Numbered from the stretch's first letter, positions 38,928 to 48,727 are shown. The stretch: 64,000 bases of DNA from Wenzhouxiangella limi (GCF_010499265.1 NZ_JAAGSC010000031.1:248001-312000), one strand, 5' to 3'. The notes: generated by a model not told the origin, from the sequence alone. Numbers and translations are program-made.

Positions 38928-39994
38928 GAATCCTGCGCGAATACCTCGTCGGCCGTCTGCTTGCGGCCTATCTGATTACGGCGGCCGCGCTCGGCGCGCT
39001 GTTGTGGCTGCTGGAGATGCTGGAAGGTCTGGAAGACGGCCTGGGCAGCGTCGCTGATCTGGCCGGGGTCGCGTTCTCGGCCGCGCGCGTTTTGCCCGAG
39101 GGGATCATCGACCTGTTGCCGGTGATCACCGTCCTGGCGACCGCCTCGGCCATCGGGGCACTGCAGGTGCGCAGCGAACTCACGGTGATGCGGGTGGCCG
39201 GTGTCTCGCTGTGGCGGCTGACGGGGATCGCACTGATGCCCGGTCTTCTCGTCGCCGGTCTGGCGCTGGCCAGTCTGCAGTGGCTGACACCCCTGATGCA
39301 GGAAGGCCCGGAACGGTTGATGGGCGCATCACTCGGTGAAAGCGGTCTATGGCATCCGTCACACGGTCTCTGGCTGCGCAGCGGAGAGGAATTTCTCAAC
39401 GTCCAGGACCTTCGCATGGGGCGCATACCGACCGGCATCAACCTGTATCGATTCGATCCGGGCGGGGGGCTTTCGGTTCACATCGAAGCCGAGACCGCCG
39501 TGATTCGCAGCGATGGCGACTGGACGCTGGAATCGGTCACGGTTCGGGACTACCGGGATGAGGCTCAATCGCCGCTTCGCCACGCCGAGCAGCAGCGCTG
39601 GGACTCTTTTTTGTCGGCGCGCCAGCTGGAGCTGCTGCTCAGGCCGCCTGCCAGCTTGCCGTTGACGGACCTTTGGCAATACGTCGATGGCCTGAAAGCG
39701 CGCGACCAGGATTCGGCCGAATATGAAATGGTGCTGTGGCGACGTCTGGCGCTGCCGCTGGCCTGTCTGGGCATGGTGCTGGCGGCCATGGCGACAGCGG
39801 CGGTGCCGCTGAAAAGCCGGGCGGTCAGTCTGCGTCTGGTGGCGGCCCTCACCCTTGGGCTCGGTTTCGAACTGCTGGCGGAACTGACTGCGTATCTGGG
39901 GCTGGTGCTGGGCTGGCCGGTGATCGCGGTGGCGCTCGGTCCGGCGGTTGTGCTGGCGGGGTTTTCCTGGTGGCTGTTGTCAAAAGCCCGCTGA
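38924..39994 (+). CDS. lptG: LPS export permease LptG
   Basis: LptG is the second permease subunit of the LptB2FG extractor. The 356-residue protein starts at GTG in a four-base overlap with lptF. It begins RILREYLVGRLLAAYLITA, carries the periplasmic jellyroll in the middle (about 130-260) and ends with helices around RLALPLACLGMVLAAMATAAV. The lptF-lptG order is standard; the genes upstream are not. It ends 40 bases before the convergent HiPIP gene. Confidence 0.88.
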   Translation: MRILREYLVGRLLAAYLITAAALGALLWLLEMLEGLEDGLGSVADLAGVAFSAARVLPEGIIDLLPVITVLATASAIGALQVRSELTVMRVAGVSLWRLTGIALMPGLLVAGLALASLQWLTPLMQEGPERLMGASLGESGLWHPSHGLWLRSGEEFLNVQDLRMGRIPTGINLYRFDPGGGLSVHIEAETAVIRSDGDWTLESVTVRDYRDEAQSPLRHAEQQRWDSFLSARQLELLLRPPASLPLTDLWQYVDGLKARDQDSAEYEMVLWRRLALPLACLGMVLAAMATAAVPLKSRAVSLRLVAALTLGLGFELLAELTAYLGLVLGWPVIAVALGPAVVLAGFSWWLLSKAR

Positions 39995-40034
39995 GCCGGC
40001 CGCGATGACCGGCCCAGCGGCCTGGTTGACGTTC

Positions 40035-40373
40035 TTAGCCCTGGCGTTCGACCCAGGCGTTGCACCAGCCCTCGTTCGCGACCTGCTTTCCGGGGAAGAT
40101 GCTGCAGCCGAACCATTCAGCCGACAGGTCGCCCTGGGCGAGCTGGCAGTTGGCACAGATCTGGCCTTCCTCGTAGCGGGGCCAGCGCGACTGATCGACG
40201 TCGCTGTAGTGGTGAACATATCCCAGGGCCTTGGCCTGGGCGCCATCGGGGTCGAGGCGTTCATCCTCGGCCCAGGCGGTGCCGGCCGACATGCGCGTCA
40301 TGGCAGGCAGAAGCAGCGCCAGCGAACCGGCGCCGGCCAGGCGAAACAGATTACGCCGTGAACAGGTTTTCAT
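40035..40373 (-). CDS. High-potential iron-sulfur protein (HiPIP)
   Basis: A 112-residue periplasmic electron carrier with one [4Fe-4S] cluster. It has a Tat-type signal with the twin arginines in CSRRNLFRLAGAG, a hydrophobic core and an AWA cleavage site near residue 35. The mature part carries four cysteines: CANC (about 73-76), then one in WFGCSIFPG and one in EGWCNAW, spaced as in HiPIPs. HiPIPs occur mainly in photosynthetic and respiratory proteobacteria. GGAGAG precedes the ATG. Confidence 0.9.
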   Translation of the reverse strand: MKTCSRRNLFRLAGAGSLALLLPAMTRMSAGTAWAEDERLDPDGAQAKALGYVHHYSDVDQSRWPRYEEGQICANCQLAQGDLSAEWFGCSIFPGKQVANEGWCNAWVERQG

Positions 40374-40457
40374 GAAAAGCTCTCCTCATCGATTGCAAAC
40401 TCATCCGGCCTCAATACCGGTTGCTTAGATTACCAGTCAAACAGAGCCGAAGTTGTG

Positions 40458-41066
40458 ATGTCGATCGAATCCGTTGACTCTGCCCGAATCGTGGATTTGC
40501 CGCCGGCCGGACGGGTGGAATACCGTCCCTGCGCTGCTCCAGGTTGTCCGTCGCGCGAGGTCTTCGAGCGCCTGCGGGACGATCTGGACTGGCGCCAGCT
40601 GCCGGTGCGAACGTTCGGTCGCGCGATCGCGCAGCCCCGATTGACCGACTTTCGCGGCGAGGCTGGTATCCGTTATCGGTATTCGGGGCTGACGCTGGAG
40701 GCGCGTCCATGGACGGCGCATTTGCTCAGGTTGCGAGAAGTGGTGGAGCAGCATACCGGACAGCGATTCAACAGCGTACTGTGCAATCTCTATCGCGACG
40801 GGCGTGACTACATGGGCTGGCATGCCGACGACGAGCCCGAGCTCGGGCGCGAACCGGTGATTGCTTCGCTCAGTTTCGGGGCGCGTCGCCGCTTTACGCT
40901 AAAACCCAGATCCGGCGAGGCCGAACGACTGGAGTTCGAGCTGGCCTCAGGCAGTCTTCTGGTCATGAGCGGCGATGTGCAGCGCTTCTGGTTGCATCAG
41001 CTACCACGCGCCCTGCGCGTGCGCGATGCCCGAATCAATCTAACCTTTCGATACATCGCGAACTGA
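40458..41066 (+). CDS. AlkB-like 2OG-Fe(II) dioxygenase
   Basis: A 202-residue AlkB-superfamily oxygenase, probably demethylating alkylated DNA or RNA bases. The active site shows NSVLCNLYRDGRDYMGWHAD, where WHADDEPELG holds the H-x-D iron ligands, then IASLSFGARRRFTLKPR, and MSGDVQRFWLHQLPRA with the distal histidine. The NLYRDG and GARR elements resemble the AlkB/ALKBH2-3 type. ATG at 40458; a GTG lies one codon before. Confidence 0.87.
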   Translation: MSIESVDSARIVDLPPAGRVEYRPCAAPGCPSREVFERLRDDLDWRQLPVRTFGRAIAQPRLTDFRGEAGIRYRYSGLTLEARPWTAHLLRLREVVEQHTGQRFNSVLCNLYRDGRDYMGWHADDEPELGREPVIASLSFGARRRFTLKPRSGEAERLEFELASGSLLVMSGDVQRFWLHQLPRALRVRDARINLTFRYIAN

Positions 41067-41087
41067 GGATCGCTTCCCGGTGACCGG

Positions 41088-41366
41088 TCAGCCGCTGGGT
41101 CCGGCGGAGGCTTCGGCATCGGGCGCGTAGGGACGCTCCGAATCAGGATCGTCCGGATCGGACAACACGGTCACGGTGTGTCGGGCCTGTTCCAGCATGC
41201 TGTGGCAGTGCCGGCTCAGGGTCACTCCACGCTCGAAGCGCTCCAGAGAATCCTTCAGAGAAGATTCTCCATTTTCAAGTTTTTCAACAATTTCTTCCAG
41301 TTCTTTAAGGGCTGACTCGAACTCTGGAAGGTTGTCGGCAGAGGGGGTTTCAGGTTGATCGCTCAT
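41088..41366 (-). CDS. xseB: Exodeoxyribonuclease VII small subunit
   Basis: A 92-residue helical subunit of exonuclease VII, which degrades single-stranded DNA. The core FESALKELEEIVEKLENGES then LKDSLERFERGVTLSRHC is the full XseB pattern. Its usual neighbours ispA and dxs are missing; here it ends an accA-tilS-xseB run. The middle of the gene (about 41250-41335) is AT-rich for this genome. ATG at 41366 is preferred; another in-frame ATG lies three codons upstream. Confidence 0.9.
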   Translation of the reverse strand: MSDQPETPSADNLPEFESALKELEEIVEKLENGESSLKDSLERFERGVTLSRHCHSMLEQARHTVTVLSDPDDPDSERPYAPDAEASAGPSG

Positions 41367-41392
41367 GACGGTCATTGTAGCGTGGCGCTGCG

Positions 41393-42721
41393 TCAGGCGT
41401 GCCCGTGTCGTCGCAGTTCGCTGTGCCAGAACAGTTGAACGCCGTGCTCCTGGAGCAGGCGCGAGAACGCCGGGTCCAGCCAGCGGTCGCCGAGTGCGAC
41501 CAGCCGATTATCGCGCCAGATGCGGGGCCACTCGTTTCTCTGCCAGGGGGGTACGCCGGCTTCGGCGAGGATCTTCTTGACCGGTCGTCGACCGGAATTC
41601 GGGTGCAGCCGCAGTCGTTCGCCGTTGCTGCCGGAGCGCACGCTCAGCTCAAAGCGCGGCGGAGGCGCGGAAAAACGCAGCGAACCCGACGGTTCCGGCA
41701 GCTGCAGTACATCGGCACCGTCCCAGCGAAGCCTCCAGGCGACCTGTGCCCTCGCCGGCGAGCGCAGCCAGATGCCGGCGCCGTGACGCTGAAGACGGCC
41801 TTCTTCCCAGTCCAGGATCGGCTGGCGGTCTGCGGCCGCATGGTCGATCTGGCGCATGAACTCGTCCAGTCGCTGGCCCGGCGGCGGGGTCCGGTCGTGC
41901 CTGAGGCACCAGCGCCGGATCACTTCGGCCCGGTGAAAGGGTTCGAGCTTGCAAAGCGCTTCCAGCGGCAGACAGGGACCCGGCGCTTCGATCCGTTCGA
42001 GATCGGAATCGGCCAGTTGCGCAAGGACTTCTCCGGCCGCCCGATTAAGCCTCGCCGTGCGGTTGAAAGCCTGGACGCATCCGGGAAAGCGTCCGCGCAA
42101 GAGCGGCAGAATCTCGTGGCGAAGAAAATTGCGATCCAGGCTCACCAGATCATTGGCCGGATCGCGGATGCTGATGACCTGATGGCGGTCAAGGTAGGCC
42201 TGGATCTCTTCGCGCCGCCAGCCCAGCAGCGGCCGGATGAGATGTCCGCCGCCAAAGCGCCTCTGGCCGGGGATGCCGCCCAGGCCCCCTGGGCCGGAAC
42301 CTCGCAGTAGCCGCAGCAGCAGGGTTTCGGCCACGTCATCGGCATGGTGCGCTGTCAGCAGGACATCGCCGGAACCGATATAGCGCATGAGGACTTCGTA
42401 GCGGGCGTGGCGCGCGTTGGCCTCGATCGATCCTGAGCGCCGCACCTGTACACGCTCTACCCGGCACGGGATATCCAGCGCCTCGGCCATCTCCTTGGCC
42501 CGGGCAGCGCGCTGGCGGCTGCCCCGGTCGAGGCCGTGGTCGATATGTATCGCCTGCAAGGGCCGGGTCGGGTTTTGCTCGGCCAGAAGATGCAGCAGGC
42601 AGGCCGAGTCGGGACCGCCGCTGAAAGCGACCACAATGCTCCCGGCACCCGGCCAGGCCGCCAGGCAGGGGTCAAGCCCGCGGGCCTGACCGGTGTCCGT
42701 TTCAGGCTTCTTCGAAGACAC
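41393..42721 (-). CDS. tilS: tRNA(Ile)-lysidine synthase
   Basis: TilS attaches lysine to C34 of the tRNA-Ile that reads AUA, changing both its codon and amino-acid identity. The 442-residue protein has the PP-loop [13 protein letters not shown] (about 35-47), [12 protein letters not shown] and [20 protein letters not shown], followed by substrate-binding and C-terminal domains ([20 protein letters not shown]). It overlaps accA by 20 bases, the usual accA-tilS pair. Confidence 0.95.
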   Translation of the reverse strand: MSSKKPETDTGQARGLDPCLAAWPGAGSIVVAFSGGPDSACLLHLLAEQNPTRPLQAIHIDHGLDRGSRQRAARAKEMAEALDIPCRVERVQVRRSGSIEANARHARYEVLMRYIGSGDVLLTAHHADDVAETLLLRLLRGSGPGGLGGIPGQRRFGGGHLIRPLLGWRREEIQAYLDRHQVISIRDPANDLVSLDRNFLRHEILPLLRGRFPGCVQAFNRTARLNRAAGEVLAQLADSDLERIEAPGPCLPLEALCKLEPFHRAEVIRRWCLRHDRTPPPGQRLDEFMRQIDHAAADRQPILDWEEGRLQRHGAGIWLRSPARAQVAWRLRWDGADVLQLPEPSGSLRFSAPPPRFELSVRSGSNGERLRLHPNSGRRPVKKILAEAGVPPWQRNEWPRIWRDNRLVALGDRWLDPAFSRLLQEHGVQLFWHSELRRHGHA

Positions 42722-43661
42722 CCGGCGACATCAGGCGCTGGTAGCGTTCTTCGAGGAGTTCTTCGACCGGCTTTCTCAGCAGCACTTCGGTCTGGGCGAT
42801 GATGGTCTCCTTGAGTCGCACGGCGACTTCCTGCGGGTTGCGATGAGCGCCGCCGGCCGATTCCTTGATAACCTTGTCGATCAGTCCCAGCGACTTGAGC
42901 CGGGGCGCCGTCAGGCCCAATGCCTCGGCGGCGGTTGCGGCCCGATCCGCGTCCTTCCACAGGATCGAGGCGCAGCCCTCCGGGGAGATCACGCTGTAGA
43001 TGCTGTACTGCAGCATGTTGGTGCGGTCGCCAACGCCGATGGCCAGAGCACCGCCGGAGCCGCCTTCGCCGATCACGTTGCAGATGATCGGCACCGGCAG
43101 CCGGGCCATGCGGGCGAGGTTTGTGGCGATGGCCTCGGACTGGCCGCGTTCTTCGGCCCCGACGCCCGGATAGGCGCCCGGTGTGTCGATGAAGGTCACC
43201 ACCGGCAGCCGGAACCGCGCGGCCATGTCCAGTAGCCGCAGCGCCTTGCGGTATCCCTCGGGCCGGGGCATGCCGAAGTTCCGTCGCACTTTCTCGCGCG
43301 TGTCGCGACCTTTCTGCTGCCCGATCAGCACGAAGCTGCGGCCGTCGAGTTCCGCCAGTCCGCCCACGATGGCCGGGTCGTCGGCGTAAGCCCGGTCACC
43401 GTGCAGTTCTTCGAACCGGTCGAAGATCATGGCAGCGTAATCCAGCGTGTAGGGTCGCTCCGGGTGTCGGGCCAACTGCGAAATCTGCCAGTCGCTGAGC
43501 TCTGCGAAGATCGCCTCGGTTCGCTCCCGGCATTTGGCCTCCAGGCGTCGGATCTCTTCTTCGATATTGAGTTCGTTGTCCGAACCAACGTTTCTTAGCT
43601 CGCGAATCTTCGCTTCCAGTTCGGCGATGGGCTGCTCGAAATCGAGATAGTTGGCAGACAT
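42702..43661 (-). CDS. accA: Acetyl-CoA carboxylase carboxyltransferase subunit alpha
   Basis: AccA with AccD transfers the carboxyl group from biotin to acetyl-CoA, giving malonyl-CoA for fatty acid synthesis. The 319-residue protein begins [18 protein letters not shown], with the active-site region [20 protein letters not shown] (about 207-226) and the following [13 protein letters not shown]. Length and order are standard. Confidence 0.97.
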   Translation of the reverse strand: MSANYLDFEQPIAELEAKIRELRNVGSDNELNIEEEIRRLEAKCRERTEAIFAELSDWQISQLARHPERPYTLDYAAMIFDRFEELHGDRAYADDPAIVGGLAELDGRSFVLIGQQKGRDTREKVRRNFGMPRPEGYRKALRLLDMAARFRLPVVTFIDTPGAYPGVGAEERGQSEAIATNLARMARLPVPIICNVIGEGGSGGALAIGVGDRTNMLQYSIYSVISPEGCASILWKDADRAATAAEALGLTAPRLKSLGLIDKVIKESAGGAHRNPQEVAVRLKETIIAQTEVLLRKPVEELLEERYQRLMSPGVFEEA

Positions 43662-43687
43662 TCAGGCAACGCGTATTTTCGGGGCGA

Positions 43688-44632
43688 TCACGGAGTATAG
43701 CTTTCGACCCGACCATCGTGCACGGTGACCGGGCCGAGCGGAATCCGCGCCGGCTTCCAGTGTTCCAGGGCCCAGGTCCAAAGCGACGCCAGGTTCTGGC
43801 AGCCAGGCGGGGGAGGATGGCCCAGTGCCTCGAGCGCCAGCGCGAGCGTTGCCCCTGCCGGGAGCGCCGCCACAGGATCGGCGGCCCGCGATTTGCTGAG
43901 CTTGCGCCCGTTCGCGTCGACGATGACCGGCAGGTGCAAATAGCGCGGGGTTGAAAAGCCGAGGGCCCGCTGTAACAGAATCTGCCGCGCGGTCGAGTCG
44001 AGCAAATCGGCGCCCCGGACGACGTCGGTCACGCCCGCGGCCGCATCATCGATGACCACGGCGAGCTGATAGGCGATCAGGCCATCGGCGCGCCGAATGA
44101 TGAAATCCCCCGACTGACGAGCCGGCACCTGGCGCTGCAGTCCCAGCGCCCGATCATCGAAGGCAACCTCGCTCTCGCCAACGGCGAATCGTACGGAGCG
44201 AGGCTGCCGGCCTTCCGGAATTCCACTGCGGCAGGTTCCGGGATAGATTCCGTCGGGCGGCAGGTCTTTGCGGCTGCAGCCACAGGGATAGGCCAGGGCC
44301 AGGTCGAGCAGCTGGTCGAGCGCGGCTTCGTGGCGAAGCCGCGAACGGCTTTGATACATGATCGGCCGATCCGGCGTCATGCCGAACTTGGCCAGCGCGG
44401 CGAGCTGGCGCTCGGCGGCGCCGGCGACCTCGCGCGGCGGATCGATGTCCTCGATTCGGACCAGCCATTGGCCCTGGCGGGCCCGAGCGTCCAGGAAGCT
44501 GCCGACGGCGGCCACCAGCGAACCGAAATGCAGATCCCCGGTCGGTGAGGGCGCGAACCGTCCGACTGGCGTGCTGACCTCCAGGGCGCACGGCGCTTCG
44601 ACCATCTTGGAATCGGGCTCCACAGCAGCCAT
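43688..44632 (-). CDS. gluQ: Glutamyl-Q tRNA(Asp) synthetase
   Basis: A truncated glutamyl-tRNA synthetase paralogue that adds glutamate to the queuosine of tRNA-Asp. It has the class I HIGH-like motif [16 protein letters not shown] (about 24-39), the zinc-site region [20 protein letters not shown] and the KMSKS-like [10 protein letters not shown]. It lacks the anticodon-binding domain of GltX, giving 314 residues. The ATG at 44632 is chosen; TTG at 44665 and ATG at 44605 are alternatives. It lies upstream of accA and is divergent from htpX. Confidence 0.93.
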   Translation of the reverse strand: MAAVEPDSKMVEAPCALEVSTPVGRFAPSPTGDLHFGSLVAAVGSFLDARARQGQWLVRIEDIDPPREVAGAAERQLAALAKFGMTPDRPIMYQSRSRLRHEAALDQLLDLALAYPCGCSRKDLPPDGIYPGTCRSGIPEGRQPRSVRFAVGESEVAFDDRALGLQRQVPARQSGDFIIRRADGLIAYQLAVVIDDAAAGVTDVVRGADLLDSTARQILLQRALGFSTPRYLHLPVIVDANGRKLSKSRAADPVAALPAGATLALALEALGHPPPPGCQNLASLWTWALEHWKPARIPLGPVTVHDGRVESYTP

Positions 44633-44681
44633 TGTATGCTTTCGGTTTATTACCTTATCCGTCAAAAGAGGAATTCAGGAA

Positions 44682-45563
44682 ATGCAGCGAATCCTGCTGT
44701 TTGTTGGGACCAATCTGGCTGTTCTGGTCGTTTTGGGTATCGTCATGAATCTCCTTGAGCCCTGGCTGGTGGCGCAAGGGATCAACGTCAATCATGCCGC
44801 TACCCTGCTTTTTGCGCTGATCTTCGGCATGGGGGGCGCAGTCATTTCGCTGCTGATGTCGAAGCGCATTGCGCTGATGGGCACGCGCGCGCAGATCATC
44901 GAGCAACCCTCGAACCAGACCGAACGCTGGCTGGTGGATACGGTCCGGCGTCAGGCGGCCGAAAGCGGGATCGGCATGCCCGACGTCGCGATTTACGACG
45001 CGCCGGAGCCGAATGCCTTCGCCACCGGTGCGTCGCGCAATAATGCCCTGGTCGCGGTCAGCACCGGGTTGTTGCGGGGGATGCGACCCAATGAGGTTGA
45101 GGCCGTGCTGGGTCACGAGGTTGCCCACGTGGCCAACGGGGACATGATTACGCTCACCTTGTTGCAGGGCGTGCTCAATACGTTCGTTTTGCTGTTGTCT
45201 CGGGTTCTGGGCCAGATCATCGACCGGGCCGTGTTTCGATCCGATCGCGGTTACGGGCCGGGGTATTTCATTTCGGTCATCGTGCTGCAGATCGTGCTCG
45301 GAATCCTGGCCAGCATGATCGTCATGGCCTTTTCGCGCTGGCGCGAGTTCCGGGCAGATGCCGGCGGAGCCCGGCTTGCCGGCCGCGCCAACATGATCGC
45401 GGCCCTGAAGCGTCTGGGCGCCAGCAGTCAGCCGGCGCAGCTGCCGGAATCCGTCGAAGCGTTCGGGATTCGCGGTCGGGTCGGGCAGGGAATGCGGCGC
45501 TTGCTGATGAGTCATCCGCCGCTGGAGGAGCGGATTCGCGCGCTGGCCGAAGGCGCGCGCTGA
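44682..45563 (+). CDS. htpX: Membrane-bound zinc protease HtpX
   Basis: HtpX degrades misfolded inner-membrane proteins together with FtsH. The 293-residue protein has two N-terminal helices (starting [20 protein letters not shown]), the zinc motif [13 protein letters not shown] (HEVAH, about 139-143), two more helices and the third ligand in [19 protein letters not shown] lies about ten bases before the ATG. No sigma-32 site as clear as that of the hsp20 gene is visible. Confidence 0.95.
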   Translation: MQRILLFVGTNLAVLVVLGIVMNLLEPWLVAQGINVNHAATLLFALIFGMGGAVISLLMSKRIALMGTRAQIIEQPSNQTERWLVDTVRRQAAESGIGMPDVAIYDAPEPNAFATGASRNNALVAVSTGLLRGMRPNEVEAVLGHEVAHVANGDMITLTLLQGVLNTFVLLLSRVLGQIIDRAVFRSDRGYGPGYFISVIVLQIVLGILASMIVMAFSRWREFRADAGGARLAGRANMIAALKRLGASSQPAQLPESVEAFGIRGRVGQGMRRLLMSHPPLEERIRALAEGAR

Positions 45564-45573
45564 CCCGCTGCGG

Positions 45574-47631
45574 CTACAGGCCCGCCTGCTCGCGCACGAA
45601 CTCTCCCTGGACCAGGGTGATGCCGAGCTGCCACAGGGTGGCGAGGTCGCTGGTGTCATCGACTTTCGGCGCCACGATCCGAACGTGATTGCGTGAGGCC
45701 TCGCGAACCAGTTCGGCGAGCTGGTCGCGCAGGGTTTCATTGCCGCCAAGGTTTTGAACCATCTCGGGCGCCAGGCGCAGAAAATCCAGCTCGAGAAACC
45801 TCAGGCTCGGGCCGGTGGCGCTGTCGGGCACGACGTCACAGACCGCAAACCGGCAGCCCATGGGGCCGAAGCGGTGGATGAACTCCTGGGTCTGGCGCAG
45901 CTTGTCCTGGACCTCGAGATCGCGAAACGCCCAGATCATCTGTCGGGCGGGCAGTACATCGCGCTTCATCTGCGCTTCCAGGTGATCGCAGAAGCTGCTG
46001 TCGAGGGCCGATTGCAGGGACAGCGTCACCATCCACAAGTCGTCGCGCGAGAATTGCCGCTCCTTGAGCTCCAGCGCCAGGCGCCGGAGCAGGTCCTTGT
46101 CCATTCTTGACGCCAGCCCCAGGCGGCCGGCGGCGGCGCTGAATACCGATGGCATGACCACCTCGTCGCTGTCCTGGGAGCGCAGCCGGGACTCGATTTC
46201 GTGGATGATGAAATCGTCCTCGTCCATGCTGGTCACCGGCGACGACAGCAGCTGGATTTCGTCGTGGTCCAGCGCATGCACCAGGCGCTCACCCCAGGCC
46301 AGGTCCCCGTCATCGGTTGCCGAGGAAATCCGTGGACGATACCGCACGTACCCATTACCGCCGGAGCGCAGGGCTTCGGCCAGGGCCAGGTCGGCCTGGG
46401 AAATCAAGTTCTCCGCAACGGGGTTGGCGCTGCTGCCCTGGGTGACACCGACGCTGACGGTGACCGGAAGGCTGATTTCACCGATCTCAATGACCTGTCC
46501 CTGACAGCTTTCGACCACCTGCCGTGATACGGCGTCGGCCTGGGTTTCGCTGTGGTTTTCAAGGACGACGGCAAAAATGTGATCGCGCAGACGCGCCATT
46601 GGAATCTCTTCACCGACTGCCTCGACAAACAGGTCGGTGAGGCTGCGGATCAGTTGATCGCTGGCGCCGATGCCGACGCGAGACTGCACGCGTTCGTGAT
46701 CGTCGATCGACATCATCATCACCGCCAGATCGGTGCTGTCGGCGTGGGATTCCAGTATTCGCTTGAGCAGGTCGATTAAGGCGGCATGATTGAGCAGGCC
46801 GGTCAGGAGGTCGGACTGCTTGATGCGGCGGAGCTCTTCGGTCAACGCCGGGTCGGCGTCGGCCCGATCCTCGTGCACAAGCATCTGGGCGCAGGCCTCG
46901 CCGCCGTAGCGCGCGCGCGAGAACATCACGACCGCGCTGAACTGGCTGCCGTCGGCGCGCTGCGCGTTGACCAGCAGTGGCGCGCCGGGGATCTCGTCAT
47001 GCGCCAGGGCCTTGAGTACCTGTTTCAGATCGGTGTCCTGGTCGGTGCTTTCCAGCAGGTCGAGCATGGACAGGCCTTCCACCTCTTCAAAGCTGTCAAA
47101 CCCGAACATCGCCAGGTAGGCGGGGTTGGCGAAGATATGCAATCCCTCATGCAGATAGGCGATGGCTTCGCTGGAACTGTCGAGCAGCAGGGTATAGCGT
47201 TCTTCGATCTCGCTGAGCCTGCGATTGGCCAGACTCGCGCTTTGCTTCGCGCGCAGCAACTCGGCCTGGCGCAGGAGGATGGCATGCAGTCGGCGTTCAT
47301 TGTCGCTGGTGACAAACCCTTCGACTCCCGCCCGGCCAAGGGTGGCGGCGGCGGCCTCGTCTTCCGGATCGACGATTCCAATCACGGCGATCGGCTGCCC
47401 GAGCTCGCGCACTTGCCGATGGACTGCGTCGAACAACTCCGGCAGGCTGCTGTCGGCATAGGCCACCACCAGGTCGATCTGGTGCTCCTCGAAGGCTCTG
47501 GTCACGGCGTTGGCGGTATCGGCGTAAACCAGCACGATGCCGCTGTCGGAACCCAGCAATCGATCGACCCGCTTGGGGCCGGCGGGGTCGTCCGTGACCA
47601 GCAGCGCCCTGACCGGCAGAAGGGAATTCAT
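45574..47631 (-). CDS. FimX-like REC-PAS-GGDEF-EAL protein with degenerate catalytic motifs
   Basis: A 685-residue cytoplasmic protein, close to the 691 residues of Pseudomonas FimX, which binds c-di-GMP and promotes type IV pilus assembly. The order is a receiver-like domain (about 5-120), a PAS domain (about 150-260, with IFANPAYLAMFGFDSFEEVE), a GGDEF-like domain (about 285-430, starting LTGLLNHAALIDLL) and an EAL-like domain (about 440-685). GGDEF is replaced by RDHIF, EAL by LLS in EIQLLSSPV, and the DDFGTG region reads CDVVPDSATG. It therefore should neither make nor cut c-di-GMP but may bind it. No pilus genes are in the window. Confidence 0.85.
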   Translation of the reverse strand: MNSLLPVRALLVTDDPAGPKRVDRLLGSDSGIVLVYADTANAVTRAFEEHQIDLVVAYADSSLPELFDAVHRQVRELGQPIAVIGIVDPEDEAAAATLGRAGVEGFVTSDNERRLHAILLRQAELLRAKQSASLANRRLSEIEERYTLLLDSSSEAIAYLHEGLHIFANPAYLAMFGFDSFEEVEGLSMLDLLESTDQDTDLKQVLKALAHDEIPGAPLLVNAQRADGSQFSAVVMFSRARYGGEACAQMLVHEDRADADPALTEELRRIKQSDLLTGLLNHAALIDLLKRILESHADSTDLAVMMMSIDDHERVQSRVGIGASDQLIRSLTDLFVEAVGEEIPMARLRDHIFAVVLENHSETQADAVSRQVVESCQGQVIEIGEISLPVTVSVGVTQGSSANPVAENLISQADLALAEALRSGGNGYVRYRPRISSATDDGDLAWGERLVHALDHDEIQLLSSPVTSMDEDDFIIHEIESRLRSQDSDEVVMPSVFSAAAGRLGLASRMDKDLLRRLALELKERQFSRDDLWMVTLSLQSALDSSFCDHLEAQMKRDVLPARQMIWAFRDLEVQDKLRQTQEFIHRFGPMGCRFAVCDVVPDSATGPSLRFLELDFLRLAPEMVQNLGGNETLRDQLAELVREASRNHVRIVAPKVDDTSDLATLWQLGITLVQGEFVREQAGL

Positions 47632-47707
47632 GCGCGCGATGTTCCGGAGTTCACCCCGGCATGGTAGCAGCATTGTCTGCGCATGCTGTTGGCCTCTTGC
47701 GCGCCGG

Positions 47708-48727
47708 CTACAGGACCGGCAGCTTGAACGGCTCGCCGGGTTGTTCACGAACCAGGCGCGGGACCAGATAACCCGGCAGGCGGATGCGCAAACCGTGCAG
47801 GAGTTCCCGGGCGATCGGCTCGTCGACTTCGAAGCGCTTGCTCCCGGCCACCCGGTCCAGCAGGTGCAGGTAATAGGGGAGAACGCCGGCCAGGAAACCT
47901 CGCTCCATCAGCCGGGCCAGGGTGTGGACCTGGTCGTTGATGCCGCGCATCAATACGGCCTGGTTGAGCAGGTGAGCGCCGGTCAGGCGCAGTCGTTCCA
48001 GGGCGTGGTCGACCGACGGGTCGAACTCCTGCGGGTGGTTGGCGTGGATGACGATGACGACCGGCCAGGGCAATTCGCTCAACCACGCCTGCAGATGGGC
48101 GGTCACCCGGTCCGGCAGGACAACCGGCATGCGGGTGTGGATGCGGAGCCGTCGGATGTGGGGCAGGCTCGCCAGATCCCGGGTCAGTTCGCACAGCTTT
48201 CGGGTCTGCAGCATGAACGGGTCGCCGCCGGAGAAAATGACCTCCTCGATGTCCTCGTTTCGGGCCAGGTAGGCAAGCGCTTCCTGCCATCTTCGCGGCC
48301 CGATGGTCTGCCCGGCGTACGGGTAGTGCTGGCGAAAGCAATAGCGACAGTGGACGGCGCAGGCGCCGGTGGTCATGAGCAGTGCCCGGCCCTGGTACTT
48401 GTGCAGGACGGCTGGCGCAGAGCGACTGTCAAGATCGCCAACTGGATCGGTGCCGAACCCCGGATGCGCTCTGGCCTCGTCCGGGTCCGGCAGAACCTGC
48501 AGCAAAAGCGGGTCAGCCATGGCGCCGGCCGTCATGCGCTCGGCGAAGGCACGCGGCACGCGCATCGGGAAATCGGGCCTGCGACTGGCGGGGGCGACGT
48601 TCGACTCGAGACCGAGGAAGGTCAACAGCGAGTCCGGATCGCAAAATCCTTCCCGAAGCTGCTCGCGCCAGTTGCTGTTGGGCCGGATCGGAGTTCGCGA
48701 TACACTAAGCGAATCCTTGTCCAGCAT
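47708..48727 (-). CDS. epmB: EF-P beta-lysylation protein EpmB (lysine 2,3-aminomutase family)
   Basis: A radical SAM enzyme that turns L-alpha-lysine into beta-lysine for attachment to elongation factor P. The 339-residue protein has the cluster motif GACAVHCRYCFRQHYPY (CX3CX2C, about 118-125), then EVIFSGGDPFML and HTRMPVVLPDRV. ATG at 48727 has AAAGGA upstream; a GTG six codons earlier is less likely. It is divergent from efp, the usual arrangement, which links the modifier to its target. The ligase EpmA is not in the window. Confidence 0.93.
   Translation of the reverse strand: MLDKDSLSVSRTPIRPNSNWREQLREGFCDPDSLLTFLGLESNVAPASRRPDFPMRVPRAFAERMTAGAMADPLLLQVLPDPDEARAHPGFGTDPVGDLDSRSAPAVLHKYQGRALLMTTGACAVHCRYCFRQHYPYAGQTIGPRRWQEALAYLARNEDIEEVIFSGGDPFMLQTRKLCELTRDLASLPHIRRLRIHTRMPVVLPDRVTAHLQAWLSELPWPVVIVIHANHPQEFDPSVDHALERLRLTGAHLLNQAVLMRGINDQVHTLARLMERGFLAGVLPYYLHLLDRVAGSKRFEVDEPIARELLHGLRIRLPGYLVPRLVREQPGEPFKLPVL

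Larger units (their letters stand above)
22414..39994. other. Probable sphingolipid biosynthesis and export locus (two divergent runs)
   Basis: Twelve minus-strand genes and four plus-strand genes diverge from 35803-35933. The core matches the Caulobacter set: serine palmitoyltransferase, carrier protein, acyl-AMP ligase, epimerase-type reductase and GNAT-type acyltransferase. Around it are a lipid kinase, desaturase, two nucleotidyltransferase-like genes, a glycosyltransferase-like fusion, an acyltransferase, an oxygenase, an ABC exporter and lptFG. The DUF4124 gene is included only because it is coupled to the run. Confidence 0.78.

Noticed and set aside
22414-39994. The lipid locus as a recent mobile island
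   Set aside because: No integrase, transposase, tRNA junction or flanking repeats were seen, and base composition looks like the neighbours by eye.
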